DNA of 30,999 nucleotides from Mnemiopsis leidyi (taxonomy: Eukaryota; Ctenophora; Tentaculata; Lobata; Bolinopsidae): assembly GCA_000226015.1 (NCBI GenBank), contig JH152749.1, positions 218,881 to 249,879 of the forward strand, given 5' to 3'. Every line of letters begins with the position of its first letter. Position 1 is the first letter of the stretch. The position numbers were made by a program, and so were the translations under genes. Positions 1-10,600 of this stretch are shown here, one piece after another. The notes beneath the pieces are model-generated. The model was not told where the DNA came from and made no database searches. It saw nothing but the letters and a program-made list of their open reading frames with translations.

Positions 1-119
1 TAGTACAACTATTGATAACATCAGGTTACCTTATACTCTAGCTCTTGTAGTACAACTATTGATAACATCAGGTTACCTTATACTCTAGCTCTTGTAGTAC
101 ATACAACTATTGATAACAT
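1..119. repeat. 47-bp tandem repeat, about 2.5 copies
   Basis: A 47-base unit beginning TAGTACAACTATTGATAACA occupies 1-47 and is repeated exactly at 48-94. A third, partial copy at 95-119 carries a small insertion (TAGTACATACAACTATTG). It lies in the COPB2 intron upstream of the first visible exon. The rest of 120-528 shows no exon that I can support. Confidence 0.9.
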
Positions 120-139
120 TTTCTAGGAAACTGTTTACC

Positions 140-211
140 GTGACCATGACACCCTGGAAATCGCCACATAGTCAATAGTCAAAAAATTGACCATGGCCAA
201 TGGTCAAAATG
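140..211 (+). repeat. Dispersed repeat, copy 1 (TGACCATGGCCAATGGTCAAA family)
   Basis: The segment starts TGACCATGACACCCTGGAAA and ends with GACCATGGCCAATGGTCAAA. A clearly related sequence occurs in reverse orientation at 24928-24987, and a more diverged one at 29296-29368. Both contain paired GACCAT/ATGGTC motifs flanking an A-rich stretch. It is an interspersed, non-coding repeat of unknown class. Confidence 0.6.
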
Positions 212-528
212 ACAAAATGTACATTTCGAACAAAATTGTGTATCCTGTATTGTGCAAGTGTATCTTGTATTGTAGAAGTGTATCGTGTATTATACTGCCA
301 TAGTTTGATGTGTTGCAAATGAAGACATGTTCAATGTTTATTTAGGCAAGTATTTATAAACTGCAAAACCTGCTTGACGAAGCAATAGTGTATTTCCCAT
401 TAAACATCAAAACAAAAGAAAAAGTTTCCCGTTTTGAAGAGACATGCACCATGCATACTTCACGCGAGTAAAAACATCGGCAACTCAATCAATCATCTAT
501 CAATGAATTTCATACTAAAATACTTCAG

Positions 529-3500
529 GTGTATATCAGTGCACCCCACACAACCCTTCATCTTGACCTCCTCTGATGATATGATGATAAAGTTGTGGGA
601 CTGGAACAAAAACTGGGCCTGCACCCAGACTTTCGAGGGTCACACGCACTACGTCATGCAAGTTGTGTTCAACCCTAAAGATACCAACACATTCGCCAGT
701 GCTAGCTTGGATAAGACTATCAGGGTTAGTTTCAGCTTACATGAGTACCCCTTTTTTGCCTTTTTTCCTTTTCGTTGAAATAAGTTAGACCATAAGTGGA
801 AGATCTAAAGTAAGACTTATGACAAGAAGGGTTCCCATCTTATCTCTTACTTTACATCTTGCATCACCAAACATCCAGATCAACACTTAATACTGCAGGT
901 GTGGCAGTTAGGTTCCAACCAGCCCAACTTTACTCTAGTGGGACACGAGAAAGGGGTCAACTGTCTGGACTACTACAGAGGAGCCGACAAGCCGTACCTC
1001 ATCTCCGGTGCCGACGATTTTGTGGCTAAGATCTGGGATTATCAGAACAAGTCGTGTGTACAGACGCTGGTGGGACACTCCCAGAATGTCACGAGCGTTT
1101 GTTTCCATGCTGACATGCCCATAATTATCACAGGTTTGATTTGGGGTAAAGGGTTTGCTTGTTTTCTTCCGAAAGTGATAGTTCATGGATATTGTTTTGG
1201 CTGGCATGATCCAAGATAGGCGAATCAACTTGTGTAACTTCCTTAAATTTCGCTAAAGATATCATTCTACGATTTGATTATGTTCTGCTATTAAAGCGAG
1301 GTTAAGTTTCAAAATTTGAAAGCAGATATCAGCTGATAAATTTCGTGTTCCACGTGTAATCCAAGCCGTGGCCGCTAAATCGCATCTTTTTACTAGCTGT
1401 AAAAGTCCAAATTTGATATTCGACGCGCGATCACTTAGCACTCGGACAATGATGACATGAGCACGCAATCGTATTTAGTGGACCGTGCAGAATTTACAAT
1501 TTTCAAGGATGCAACCGGAAACTGTGATTTATCGTATACTTTTTTACTTTTTGAAAACTAGTTGCTTGAAGTGGAGACAGTTGGGGGTGTTTACATATTA
1601 GGCATTATTCATTCCCTTGGTGTGCGAACTACAAATAAATTATCCAAATAATTATCCAAATATATTATCCAAATAATTATCCAAATATATTATCCAAATA
1701 TGTTATCTGAAATTTGAAAATTAGAACCACCTTAATGGTATGTTGATCAATGATCCTGCACTTTAAATTTTACATTTATCGTACTTAATATAAAGATTAG
1801 TTACTTCGTCAAGCTATTAAACTACATAGCTACATACTGCAACATATCTGTCTACTTGTTTCATGATTGATGTTTAAAAAGTTGCATTCACCGTTCACGC
1901 AAAACAAAACATTGAACTAAATATCACGTGACCCGCCAGGCTCGGAGGACGGTACAATCAGGCTGTGGCACGTGAACACATACCGTCTGGAGTTCACGCT
2001 GAACTACGGTTTTGAGAGGGTGTGGTGTGTTGCTCAACTGCCCGGGTCCAATACTCTCAGTATTGGCTACGACGAGGGCGCTATCATGATCAAACTGGGC
2101 AGGGAGCAGCCGGCCATCACCATGGACAACAGCGGCAAGATAATCTGGGCCAAGCACTCTGAGATACAGCAGGTCTAGCGATGTTGAAATTTCTGCTGTT
2201 TTGCTATTCAACTCGCAGATTTGATATGTAGGATATACAGAAATCAAAAATATCTTTGCTCAAATTGAATTCAATCTAACAACCTTGATAGTGTTCTCCT
2301 TTAACCAGATCTTGATTATGATCCCCTCTGTTTCAGGCTAATGTTAAAGCGCTCGGAGACTCTCCTGTAAAGGACGGTGAAGTGTTGCCCCTGGCTGTCA
2401 AGGACTTGGGTAGTTGCGAGATCTTCCCCCAAACCCTGGCTCATAACCCTAACGGAAGGTCTGACTTCTTTAAATGGGTTTATTTAAACGTTCTAATTTG
2501 GAACACAAAACAGAGATTGTCTGACTTGTTTTTACATTTCAGACTGCAACATGGCAGTATTTTGGGAATTTAACGGGTTTCCTAAGTTAGTCGGAACCGA
2601 GATTCGAACTTGAGACCTACTTGTCATATCTCCACCAAGCAATAGCATCACGTGATATTTTCCCAGATTTGTAGTGGTCTGTGGAGACGGCGAGTACATC
2701 ATCTACACGGCGCTGGCGTGGAGAAACAAGAGTTTTGGGACAGCTGAGGAGTTCGTCTGGTCGGCTGACTCCTCCATGTACGCCATCAGGGAGGGTAACA
2801 GCAGGGTCAAGATCTTTAAAAACTTCAAGGAAGTACAGGTTCGTGTCACTCATCTGTTGTAGGTGTACAAAAACCGTCCGGTTTTTGCACACCTACAACG
2901 ATTTAAACTGATCGATCGCGTTTTTATTTCAATGATAGAGCTACGCTACCCTTCAGGGGGTTCTATCGAAATTCTGTAGAGCTTAATTGTTGGGAAATTT
3001 TCCCGATTGGTGACACATTTTTTATTGCCATAAAACTCTGGAGTTTAAAAGATCTTTTTTGACGTGAAACGCTTCTCTTTGCAACAACAGTCTTGTGGGA
3101 AACGATTAAGCGAAACTCAAATGTAATAGCAAAATTTCAGGACTTCAAGCCGGACTTTGGAGTTGACGGTATTTTCGCTGGACAGTTGCTCGGTGTCAAG
3201 TCAGGCAGTGGTCTAACATTCTACAACTGGGAAACTACCTCCCTCATCAGGCGTATTGAAGTCGCCCCACAACAGGTTTGAACATAGTTAAGATAATTTT
3301 TCCAAAATCTTTTATCCGGAAAAAGATTTAATAGGATTCAAAGAGGTAAAGATACTTTTGGGGAACGGTCACAAATTTTTTGTTACACGTGAAAGCGATT
3401 GAGAACTAAGGCCAATTGATTTTGAGAAACGCTCTAACGTGATAAAACCGATTTCTGACCCTCTGCCAAAAATTCCTTTCTTTATCTACATTATACGAAT

Positions 3501-6500
3501 CATACAACTAAAAAAAGTTGTATATAAAAAAACTGAACCATGCCAGGTGTACTGGTCTGACAACGGCGAACTGGTCTGTATTGCTACTGAAGATGAGGCG
3601 TTCATGTTGCGGTACAACGCCGACGCCGTTGAGGGAACTCCGCCTGATGAGGACGGATTTGAGGAAGCTTTCGACGTTGTTGGGGAGGTGGCAGACAAAG
3701 TTATGACAGGTCAGCTATAGGAACTTGCCTGTTACCATCATTACACCTTAACCGTGAATTTGCAAAATCCAGTTTGGGCAAACAGTCCAAAATCACCAAG
3801 ATGAATGAAAAAATGATAAACTAGCAACAGATTAAAGAACGTCAAAGTGACAGAGATATAATTCCCAGGAGTGTGGGTGGGAGACTGTTTCATCTACACA
3901 AACAGTGAAAACAGACTGAACTACCATGTTGGCGGAGAGATCGTCACTATCTCCCATCTCGACCGGACTCAATACATCCTGGGTTACATTGCTAAGGACA
4001 GCAAGTTGTATCTCGGCGACAAGGATCTCAATGTCACTAGTTTTGCTCTGAAGACAGCAGGTTTTCATTCTTCTGCCTTCTTGTTTGGTTTTTAAGTTGT
4101 CACTTCAGATTTTCGTTTTATGGTAACCTATAGGATGTAGCTCTTTACGTTATTATGACTCACGTGTTCATCTTTTCTTCAGTGTTGGAGTATCAGACAG
4201 CGGTGATGAGGCAAGATTTCGAGACGGCAGATCAGATCTTGCCAAACATCGACGAGGAACACCGCACCAGAGTCGCTCAATTCCTAGAGAAACAGGGCTT
4301 CAAGGAGCAAGCCATGGCTGGTAAGATTTTGTACTTTTTGTTACGAACGTGCTTGGGAAATAGAATGCGCAAAATATTAAAAAGCCTAAATGTTCAATCT
4401 ATTAATTGTGTTGTCTTATTTTAATGATGTTTCAATCTCTATCCTTTTGGGTAAATGAAAATTTCCCGTTCAGTGAGTGTTGATCCAGCTCACAAGTTCG
4501 AACTTGCACTTCAACTCAATGACTTCGCCACCGCATACGGTTTGGCTGTGGAGCACAGTAGTGAACAGAGGTGGAAACAGCTGTCGGACCTGGCCCTTAG
4601 ATCCTCTGACTTTAACCTTGCTAAAAAATGTAAGTTCTTACTCGAGTAGTTTTGCTCAGAGGGACATTTCTAAAATTTAATCTGCAATAAAATTTCAATT
4701 CAAGTTGCCGAAACAACTGCTTGCTCCCCTCCTCCGTCTGATCACACCACCCCCACTGACAGGCATGTACAACGCTAAAGACTACAGCGGTCTGCTTCTC
4801 CTAGCGTCTAGTCTAGGAGACTCTGAGAGCATGGAGCACCTTGCTGAACAAGCACACTCGGCCGGGAAAGAGAACATCGCCTTTACTGCCTACGTGATGC
4901 TGAATAACATCCCGAAATGCTTGCAGCTCCTTATTGAGACTGAACGATACCCTGAGGCTGCTATAATGGCTAAAACTTATATGCCCAGTGAAGTATGTCT
5001 CCTCTGTTTTGATTAGACGAGTTATTTTATATTTGTATTTGTATTTGTTACACCTGTACCCAGGCTTTTACAGTGATACTGAAGGGGCTCCTGGAAGATT
5101 CTCGATCTTTTAATGAAGACCCTCCTCATTTAACCCTCAATCACGGTTTCCCGGTCATTCGGCTGAATGGACCGAAGAAGATTGCACAGGCAAATGCCCT
5201 TAGCGCACCCCTCTAGGATTGGTGGATCTGGGAATCGAACCCCCGATCTTCTGCGTAGAAAGTCGGGGTAGATACCACTACACCACCAATCTTGCTACGT
5301 AGATTAAATTTGACAAACAGAAGGCATGGCTGCTCGCATTTATTTTAGAACTTTCCTTTAACAATATTATTACATATCCTTATACTCAGGTTTCAAAAAT
5401 CCTGAAGTTGTGGCAAGTTGATTTGAGTAAGACTAACGCCAAAGCTGCTGAGGCTCTTGCAGACCCTCTTCAGTACGATAATCTCTTCCCTGAACTTCAG
5501 CTCGCTCTCAAGGCAGAAAAGGTATCTGTTCTTTTCATTCCTACCATGGAGGGTTAGAAATCATAATCGTACGGTTAGCGGTTGCTATGTTTGTTCAATT
5601 TATCTACATTTTTTGCAATCCATAGATGTAGCGGCTGGAGGACAGGTTACATGGATTTAGCCGGTCGGACAGAGTGATTGTAGACCCTGCCTGACCAAGT
5701 AGAGGTAGCACACCTACTGACCTACACCTTTTTCAGCTGCTAGAGAAAGAACGAAGCACACTTCTTCCAGCTGGAAGTTACCCTGAAGTAACGCCAAACT
5801 GGGAGAGAGACGTCCTAGCGGAGACCGAGGAGCTCCTGGCTAGCCTCCCTGAGGTAACCGCCTCTCCCAAAGAAGACGACATGCTGACGGCCGAGGACAA
5901 GGACGAGCAGCCGGTGTCCCTGCCTGATACTAAGGAAGAAGAACTGTTCAAGACTCCTGAAGTCGCTCCTGATAATGAGGCTGTTCCAGGTACGGTTTGA
6001 CCGTGGTCTGGGGGTTTAGGATTTGATTGATCTACTTGAGCATGTTGTCTTCAATTTTTCTCTCTGTCAGGCCAGGGTGACTCGAATACTAAAAACTGTG
6101 ATTATAATATGTTTTTGAATCGTAACATTCTGATTGACCATGACAGATTAACGAAAACTGATGAGGAGCAATGAATCGGTTAAATCTGTAAAAATAATGT
6201 AATTATTGTTAGGGTTAAGTTTACAGCTGCTTATATCTTATTTCTGGCTCGATTTTTTGTAAATGAATGCTGTATTTAGACTTAAATAAAGGAAGGTATT
6301 CTGGGGATCGGTCATAAATCGCTCGTATCCAAGCATCGCTTGATATTGATTGGCCGTGCCTGACTTGCTATTGGTCTGTCACATCATTCAAAAATTTTGG
6401 GGCCACTCCCCCAAAATACCTTCTTTATCGTGCTTCCAAATATAAATTTTGTGGAATTTTAAATCAAGAGTTTCTTCTGACCAATTGTTAAGACACTGAA

Positions 6501-6867
6501 TTTATGAAATAATAAAAAGACACTGACTTTATAGAATGAAAATTCTTGTTGGTTTTTGCTTCACAGTTTTCGAGTTCATTCGAACTCTCACTCCATTTCA
6601 GTCCCTCAAGACCCGATACCGCCCGCCCAAGTAGAGGAAAGTCCCCCTGTAAAAGAAGCACCGCCGGCCAAAGAAGCGCCGCCAGCCAAAGAAGCGCCTG
6701 CGACAGAAGAGACGTCAGAAGTCGGGGAGAAGTCAGAAAAACGTGACCTGTTCGGGAACAGCAGCACCGACTTTCTTGACGACATGGACAAGGAAATATC
6801 GGAGCTAAATCTGGACGACATAAACGTTGACGACATCGACCTTGATGACGAGAGCATGTTCGACTGA
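529..6867 (+). CDS. COPB2: Coatomer subunit beta' (beta'-COP), 5'-partial, 14 exons
   Basis: This is the beta' subunit of the COPI coat, which drives Golgi-to-ER and intra-Golgi retrograde vesicle transport; its WD40 propellers bind dilysine (KKxx) cargo tails. Exons: 529-724, 899-1133, 1940-2172, 2337-2458, 2667-2838, 3141-3275, 3547-3709, 3869-4060, 4183-4320, 4474-4629, 4763-4992, 5390-5521, 5737-5989, 6602-6867. All have AG/GT borders, and the phases add up to 873 codons plus TGA. The first visible exon enters at the family segment [14 protein letters not shown], so about 100 N-terminal residues lie off the left edge. The end of the second propeller and the alpha-solenoid ([23 protein letters not shown]) match human COPB2 closely. 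The C-terminal tail is longer than in human: it has a [16 protein letters not shown] repeat and ends in an acidic [13 protein letters not shown] stretch. No frame break was seen. Confidence 0.96.
1637..1701. repeat. Short AT-rich tandem repeat (ATTATCCAAAT)
   Basis: About five copies of ATTATCCAAATA/ATTATCCAAAT sit in the 806-bp COPB2 intron 1134-1939. The rest of that intron shows no other feature. Confidence 0.8.
2856..2899. repeat. Intronic 20-bp hairpin with 4-nt loop
   Basis: GTTGTAGGTGTACAAAAACC (2856-2875) is followed, after the loop GTCC, by GGTTTTTGCACACCTACAAC (2880-2899). The arms pair over 20 positions with one mismatch. It begins 17 bases after the donor of the COPB2 exon ending at 2838. 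It could fold in the pre-mRNA; its function is unknown. Confidence 0.8.
5068..5293 (-). mobile_element. tRNA-headed SINE (copy A) in a COPB2 intron
   Basis: Read on the - strand, the element begins GATTGGTGGTGTAGTGGTA. It has an A-box-like TGGTGTAGTGGTA at 5273-5285 and a perfect RNA polymerase III B box GGTTCGATTCC at 5231-5241. The first seven bases can pair with ACCAATC near 5221. The anticodon and T arms do not fold into a working tRNA, so this is a tRNA-derived head rather than a tRNA gene. The body continues to about 5068 and contains GGGTTAAATGAGGAGGGTCT (5117-5136). A 19/20-identical sequence occurs in the second SINE at 28940-28959. It lies inside the intron 4993-5389, antisense to COPB2. 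Confidence 0.75.
6292..6423. mobile_element. Small MITE-like element with 15-bp terminal inverted repeats
   Basis: GAAGGTATTCTGGGG (6292-6306) is matched by the inverted CCCCAAAATACCTTC (6409-6423) with one mismatch. The 132-bp element has no coding capacity and lies in the last COPB2 intron (5990-6601). No clear target-site duplication was seen, so the superfamily is undecided. Confidence 0.55.
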
Positions 6868-7688
6868 GGTGGGGTCTCTTGTTGAGCTGGTTCGTGGTGA
6901 GATGTTTTCAGTGTACAATTTTTGAATGCTAAATATCATAATCTAGATAATATAGAATATTAATATGTTACTTTTTGAGGGTGATGTACAATTTACATTT
7001 ATTTTGAGATATATGTCCAGATTGAAATAAGTCTGCGACACAGAAAAATAGGCAAAAGTATACCATAATTTCTCTCATTTGCAATGCAATTTAAAAGTTA
7101 AGATAATTTATATTAGGATGCACTTTCATAATATTGTATATCTCGATAGAAGCTGGGCTTCAACTTCAAGTCCACCGATTTGTGTTAAATTCATATCTTT
7201 TTGGTGAATCGTGTTGTCATAGTGAATTTATCTTATGAACGTTTATAACGTCCGTTTGCCAGTGTACAAAAGCTGTTAAAGTCTCAAATTGCTACGTTTT
7301 ATTTTATTTCACATTAACTTAAGGAATTTAAAGCGAATACGAAAATACGAACGTAAAATGTTATGTTAACTAAAGCTAATGTTATTTTTTGAAGCATCAA
7401 TTTCAATCTGAGGTTTTATTATCTGTGATGGTTGAATAAAGCTTTAAATTTCATCATGATGTTGGCGTCCTTATGTCAAACGATTTCCTGCAATCAGTAA
7501 AGTAACGAACTATTTGTTAAATTGAATCAATGCTGTTGAATTCGTATCAAACGTGTAAAATGAATTTATTTCGCATTTTTTGACGAAAATTTGCCGAATT
7601 CAACAGCCTTGAATTATCTTAATTTCATTTTTTCTAATGTCTGATTGACAAGCTAAAATAATAAAACTGTTTATTATTTAGCAATAGC
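6868..7688. other. COPB2 3' UTR and COPB2-UFSP2 intergenic DNA
   Basis: This AT-rich stretch has no supportable ORF. It contains the likely COPB2 polyadenylation signal (7435-7440) and a perfect 13-bp inverted repeat, GCTGTTGAATTCG at 7532-7544 and CGAATTCAACAGC at 7595-7607. The inverted repeat lies within 160 bases of the UFSP2 start codon and could be a promoter element or a stem-loop in the 5' leader. Confidence 0.6.
7435..7440 (+). terminator. Candidate COPB2 polyadenylation signal AATAAA
   Basis: AATAAA follows 567 bases after the COPB2 stop codon. It is the first perfect hexamer I saw in the 3' flank and lies before the UFSP2 start. Confidence 0.55.
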
Positions 7689-10600
7689 ATGGTCCGATGT
7701 TTGAGTGAGGTTTACCTAGCAATCCAGCGTTCTCCTAAAGACAGTGTCCTACTTGCAACCCCACAAGGCACTGTAGTCTGTGTGGCATCTAAAGAATGTG
7801 CTGAACAGGCTCTTCAATACCTGCCTTCTGGTATCTCAGTGATAGGTAAAGGAATCTAGAGGAGTGTCAAGGGGCACGGGCCCCGGAGTGTATCTGGTTT
7901 GATATCCGAGAAAAATGAAACTCTATGAAGTTTTGAAGTGTCTATTGTGCAGTGTAAGTATGTTCATTGATGGACGCCTGGTCGTTAGTTACAATTGCTA
8001 TCACGCTGTTTGTCCCCTTGAGTCCAAGATAATCCCCGTCTAATGCTGCTGTCCTCACCAGGTCCTACAGCAGATGTGGAAGATGAGATAGAGTACGTTG
8101 TAGAAGCTACTCCACGGATAAGGATAGAGGGTGCTCTGGATGTGCTGGTAGATAAGAAGACAGGGAGCTATCATCCATTATCAGTGGAGAAAGCAAGGTA
8201 AAATCAATCAACTGTTCCTCTTTGTTCAATGTGGATATTTTGCCGAGAATGTTACCTCGATTTGATGAATTCACTTCGGCTTGATTCCCAAATACTATTT
8301 ACAAGAAGCAAAACGTAAAGTTAAATTTAGATCTTCTCTGTGTCACTGGCCCACAAGTTCGCTAAAACATATTAAAGACAGGTACTACAAGAGGCGATCT
8401 TGTTGAACGATAACACGATACAGAACACAGACAAGAATATTTCACCTTCAGACTCCAGCTACCAGCTCGCACTCGACATTACTTCTCAGGTCAGAACATT
8501 GCAGTCAGTATTTTCTCTACAAGAAGTGTACCTGATTTGCTTTTTTTCCTTCTTGTTACAGTTGTTAGTTGCAAGTTCGAAATTGAGTTAATGTCAATAA
8601 TCAATGCATATTATCAATACAAATCCAAAGTATGCAAAACGTAAATCCCTTTTTATCATGATTCATGAGGCCATTTCTCTGACAACCCGTTGTTTGATTT
8701 CAGCACACTGTACAAATGACCAAATTTTAATTACTGATTCACTTTTACCTTTATGATTGCATACCAATACATAGTTATGAATTCACAGTTTGCTTATACA
8801 CTCTAAAATGAAAAAAAATTAATACGATTATTGTAGGATGCTTAAAAAGTACCTCCGGATTTGAGAGATTACTAAGTTTATCAAAACTATTTCCAATACT
8901 ATAGTAACTTACTTGAAGTTAAATCGAAAATTAACCTTTACCCTTGTCTTCAGAATGGACAAGCCCCTGTAATCCTGTCTGAAGAGGGATGTTATCGAAG
9001 CAGTATTGAGTTAGATGTTATCCTACTGCCGGACAGTAAATTCAGTGCTAAAGAAGTTCTACTTCACCAGTTTGACGCACTTGTTCAAGGTTAGTTGACG
9101 TCAGACTTTGTCAAAGTAAACTTGTTTTGATTCAAGCAGACTTGTGAACAGTCAAAAAGTAATACACATCCTGGCCTTTCAGCCAGTATTCCTTTTATAA
9201 GTACAGCAATCTGCAATTTTAACTGTTCCGCTGAAGTTTTCTGCTCATTTGTATTGACAAAATATTCGCTAAACGGCTGGTTAAAGCCAATGTCGACTAG
9301 TTGTACCATAAACTTATAACCATCCCCAACTCAGAGGTAAAGAGAAGACCGCTGCACTTTCAACCGCCTGGATTCGGAGTACCTATCACTTTCCTCGATT
9401 CTCACTGTAAAGATAAGACAAAAGAGCTCCACAAGATTTTCTGTGTCCCTCTCGTCAGTTATTTTCATCCCATCCAGGCTATCAGGTGACACGGCACTTT
9501 TTCTCCTTGACAATTATAGGTGACACGGCACTTTTTTCACCTAATCGTTCATGTCAGGGACACGCAATTTATAGTTCAGTTTACATTTTAATACAAACCA
9601 GCGATGCCTAAAACTTTTAAAATCAAACTTCGACATCTGATTGACGTGTATCTGTAACGCTGTTTGTTGACTTAGGACGGAGAAAGCTGACAGTGAAGGT
9701 AGGCTGATAACTCCACACACGAGTGTAGCTGGTGTGAAGTCACGTGACGTTATTACAGTGTCCGGAGACTACGCTTACCATCACTACATGCAGGTACTTC
9801 CAATTTCATTGTTTTCACCACACGGAAAACTCAGCAAGAGAGTGGGACAATGTACAACATATTGTAGTTTTGGGATTTAGTAGGTCAAATTCGTTGTCAC
9901 TTAGTGGAATAAAACCGTTATCATAAACACAGATCTTAACTTCTGTGGTGAAGGTTTGGCTGAAATCCTTAGTCGCTAGAAAATCAAGCTTTAACTTCTT
10001 CTTAAAACTTATTTACTCACCTACAAGAGCGAAAACTTTTTCACTATACTATACAATCTTTATAATTGAGCTGCCTATTTTCCCGAAAATTTTAGATAGT
10101 ATCTTTAACGCCTTGAATTGTTGAGGAAGCCTTAATTGGCGAAGTTTCGCGCCAGTTTCCGGTTGTAAAAACATCAGATATAGTCAATTTTAGGGGAGAA
10201 CCTGTTGAGAGAGTGAAACTTTATCGTGTCATATTATTGTTCTTATTTTCTTGAATGCAACAGTTTAAGAGGACCGTCTGACAGTATATGCACGAAATTC
10301 GTTAATCGAACTTTCTAGATATTTCATTGCGTAATCCGGATCAAATTTCAGTACAGATAAACTGTATTTTTAGGGAAACTTGTTTGGATTATTAATTTTA
10401 ATTTTTTTAATTTTTAGTTATCAGATTAAGGAGACGCCCCTAGTATCAATTTCTGGAAATGTAAAACCGTGCGTCGCTCTAAATGTCGTAATATTCTCAT
10501 CTCCTCAGAGNNNNNNNNNNNNNNNNNNNNNNNNNNNNNNNNNNNNNNNNNTCGACACACAGACACACATAGCACACACAGACACATGCACACACAGACG

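Noticed and set aside
5215-5293. A tRNA gene on the - strand
   Set aside because: The A and B boxes and acceptor pairing are good, but the T stem and anticodon arm do not form and a conserved SINE tail follows. It is called a SINE head.
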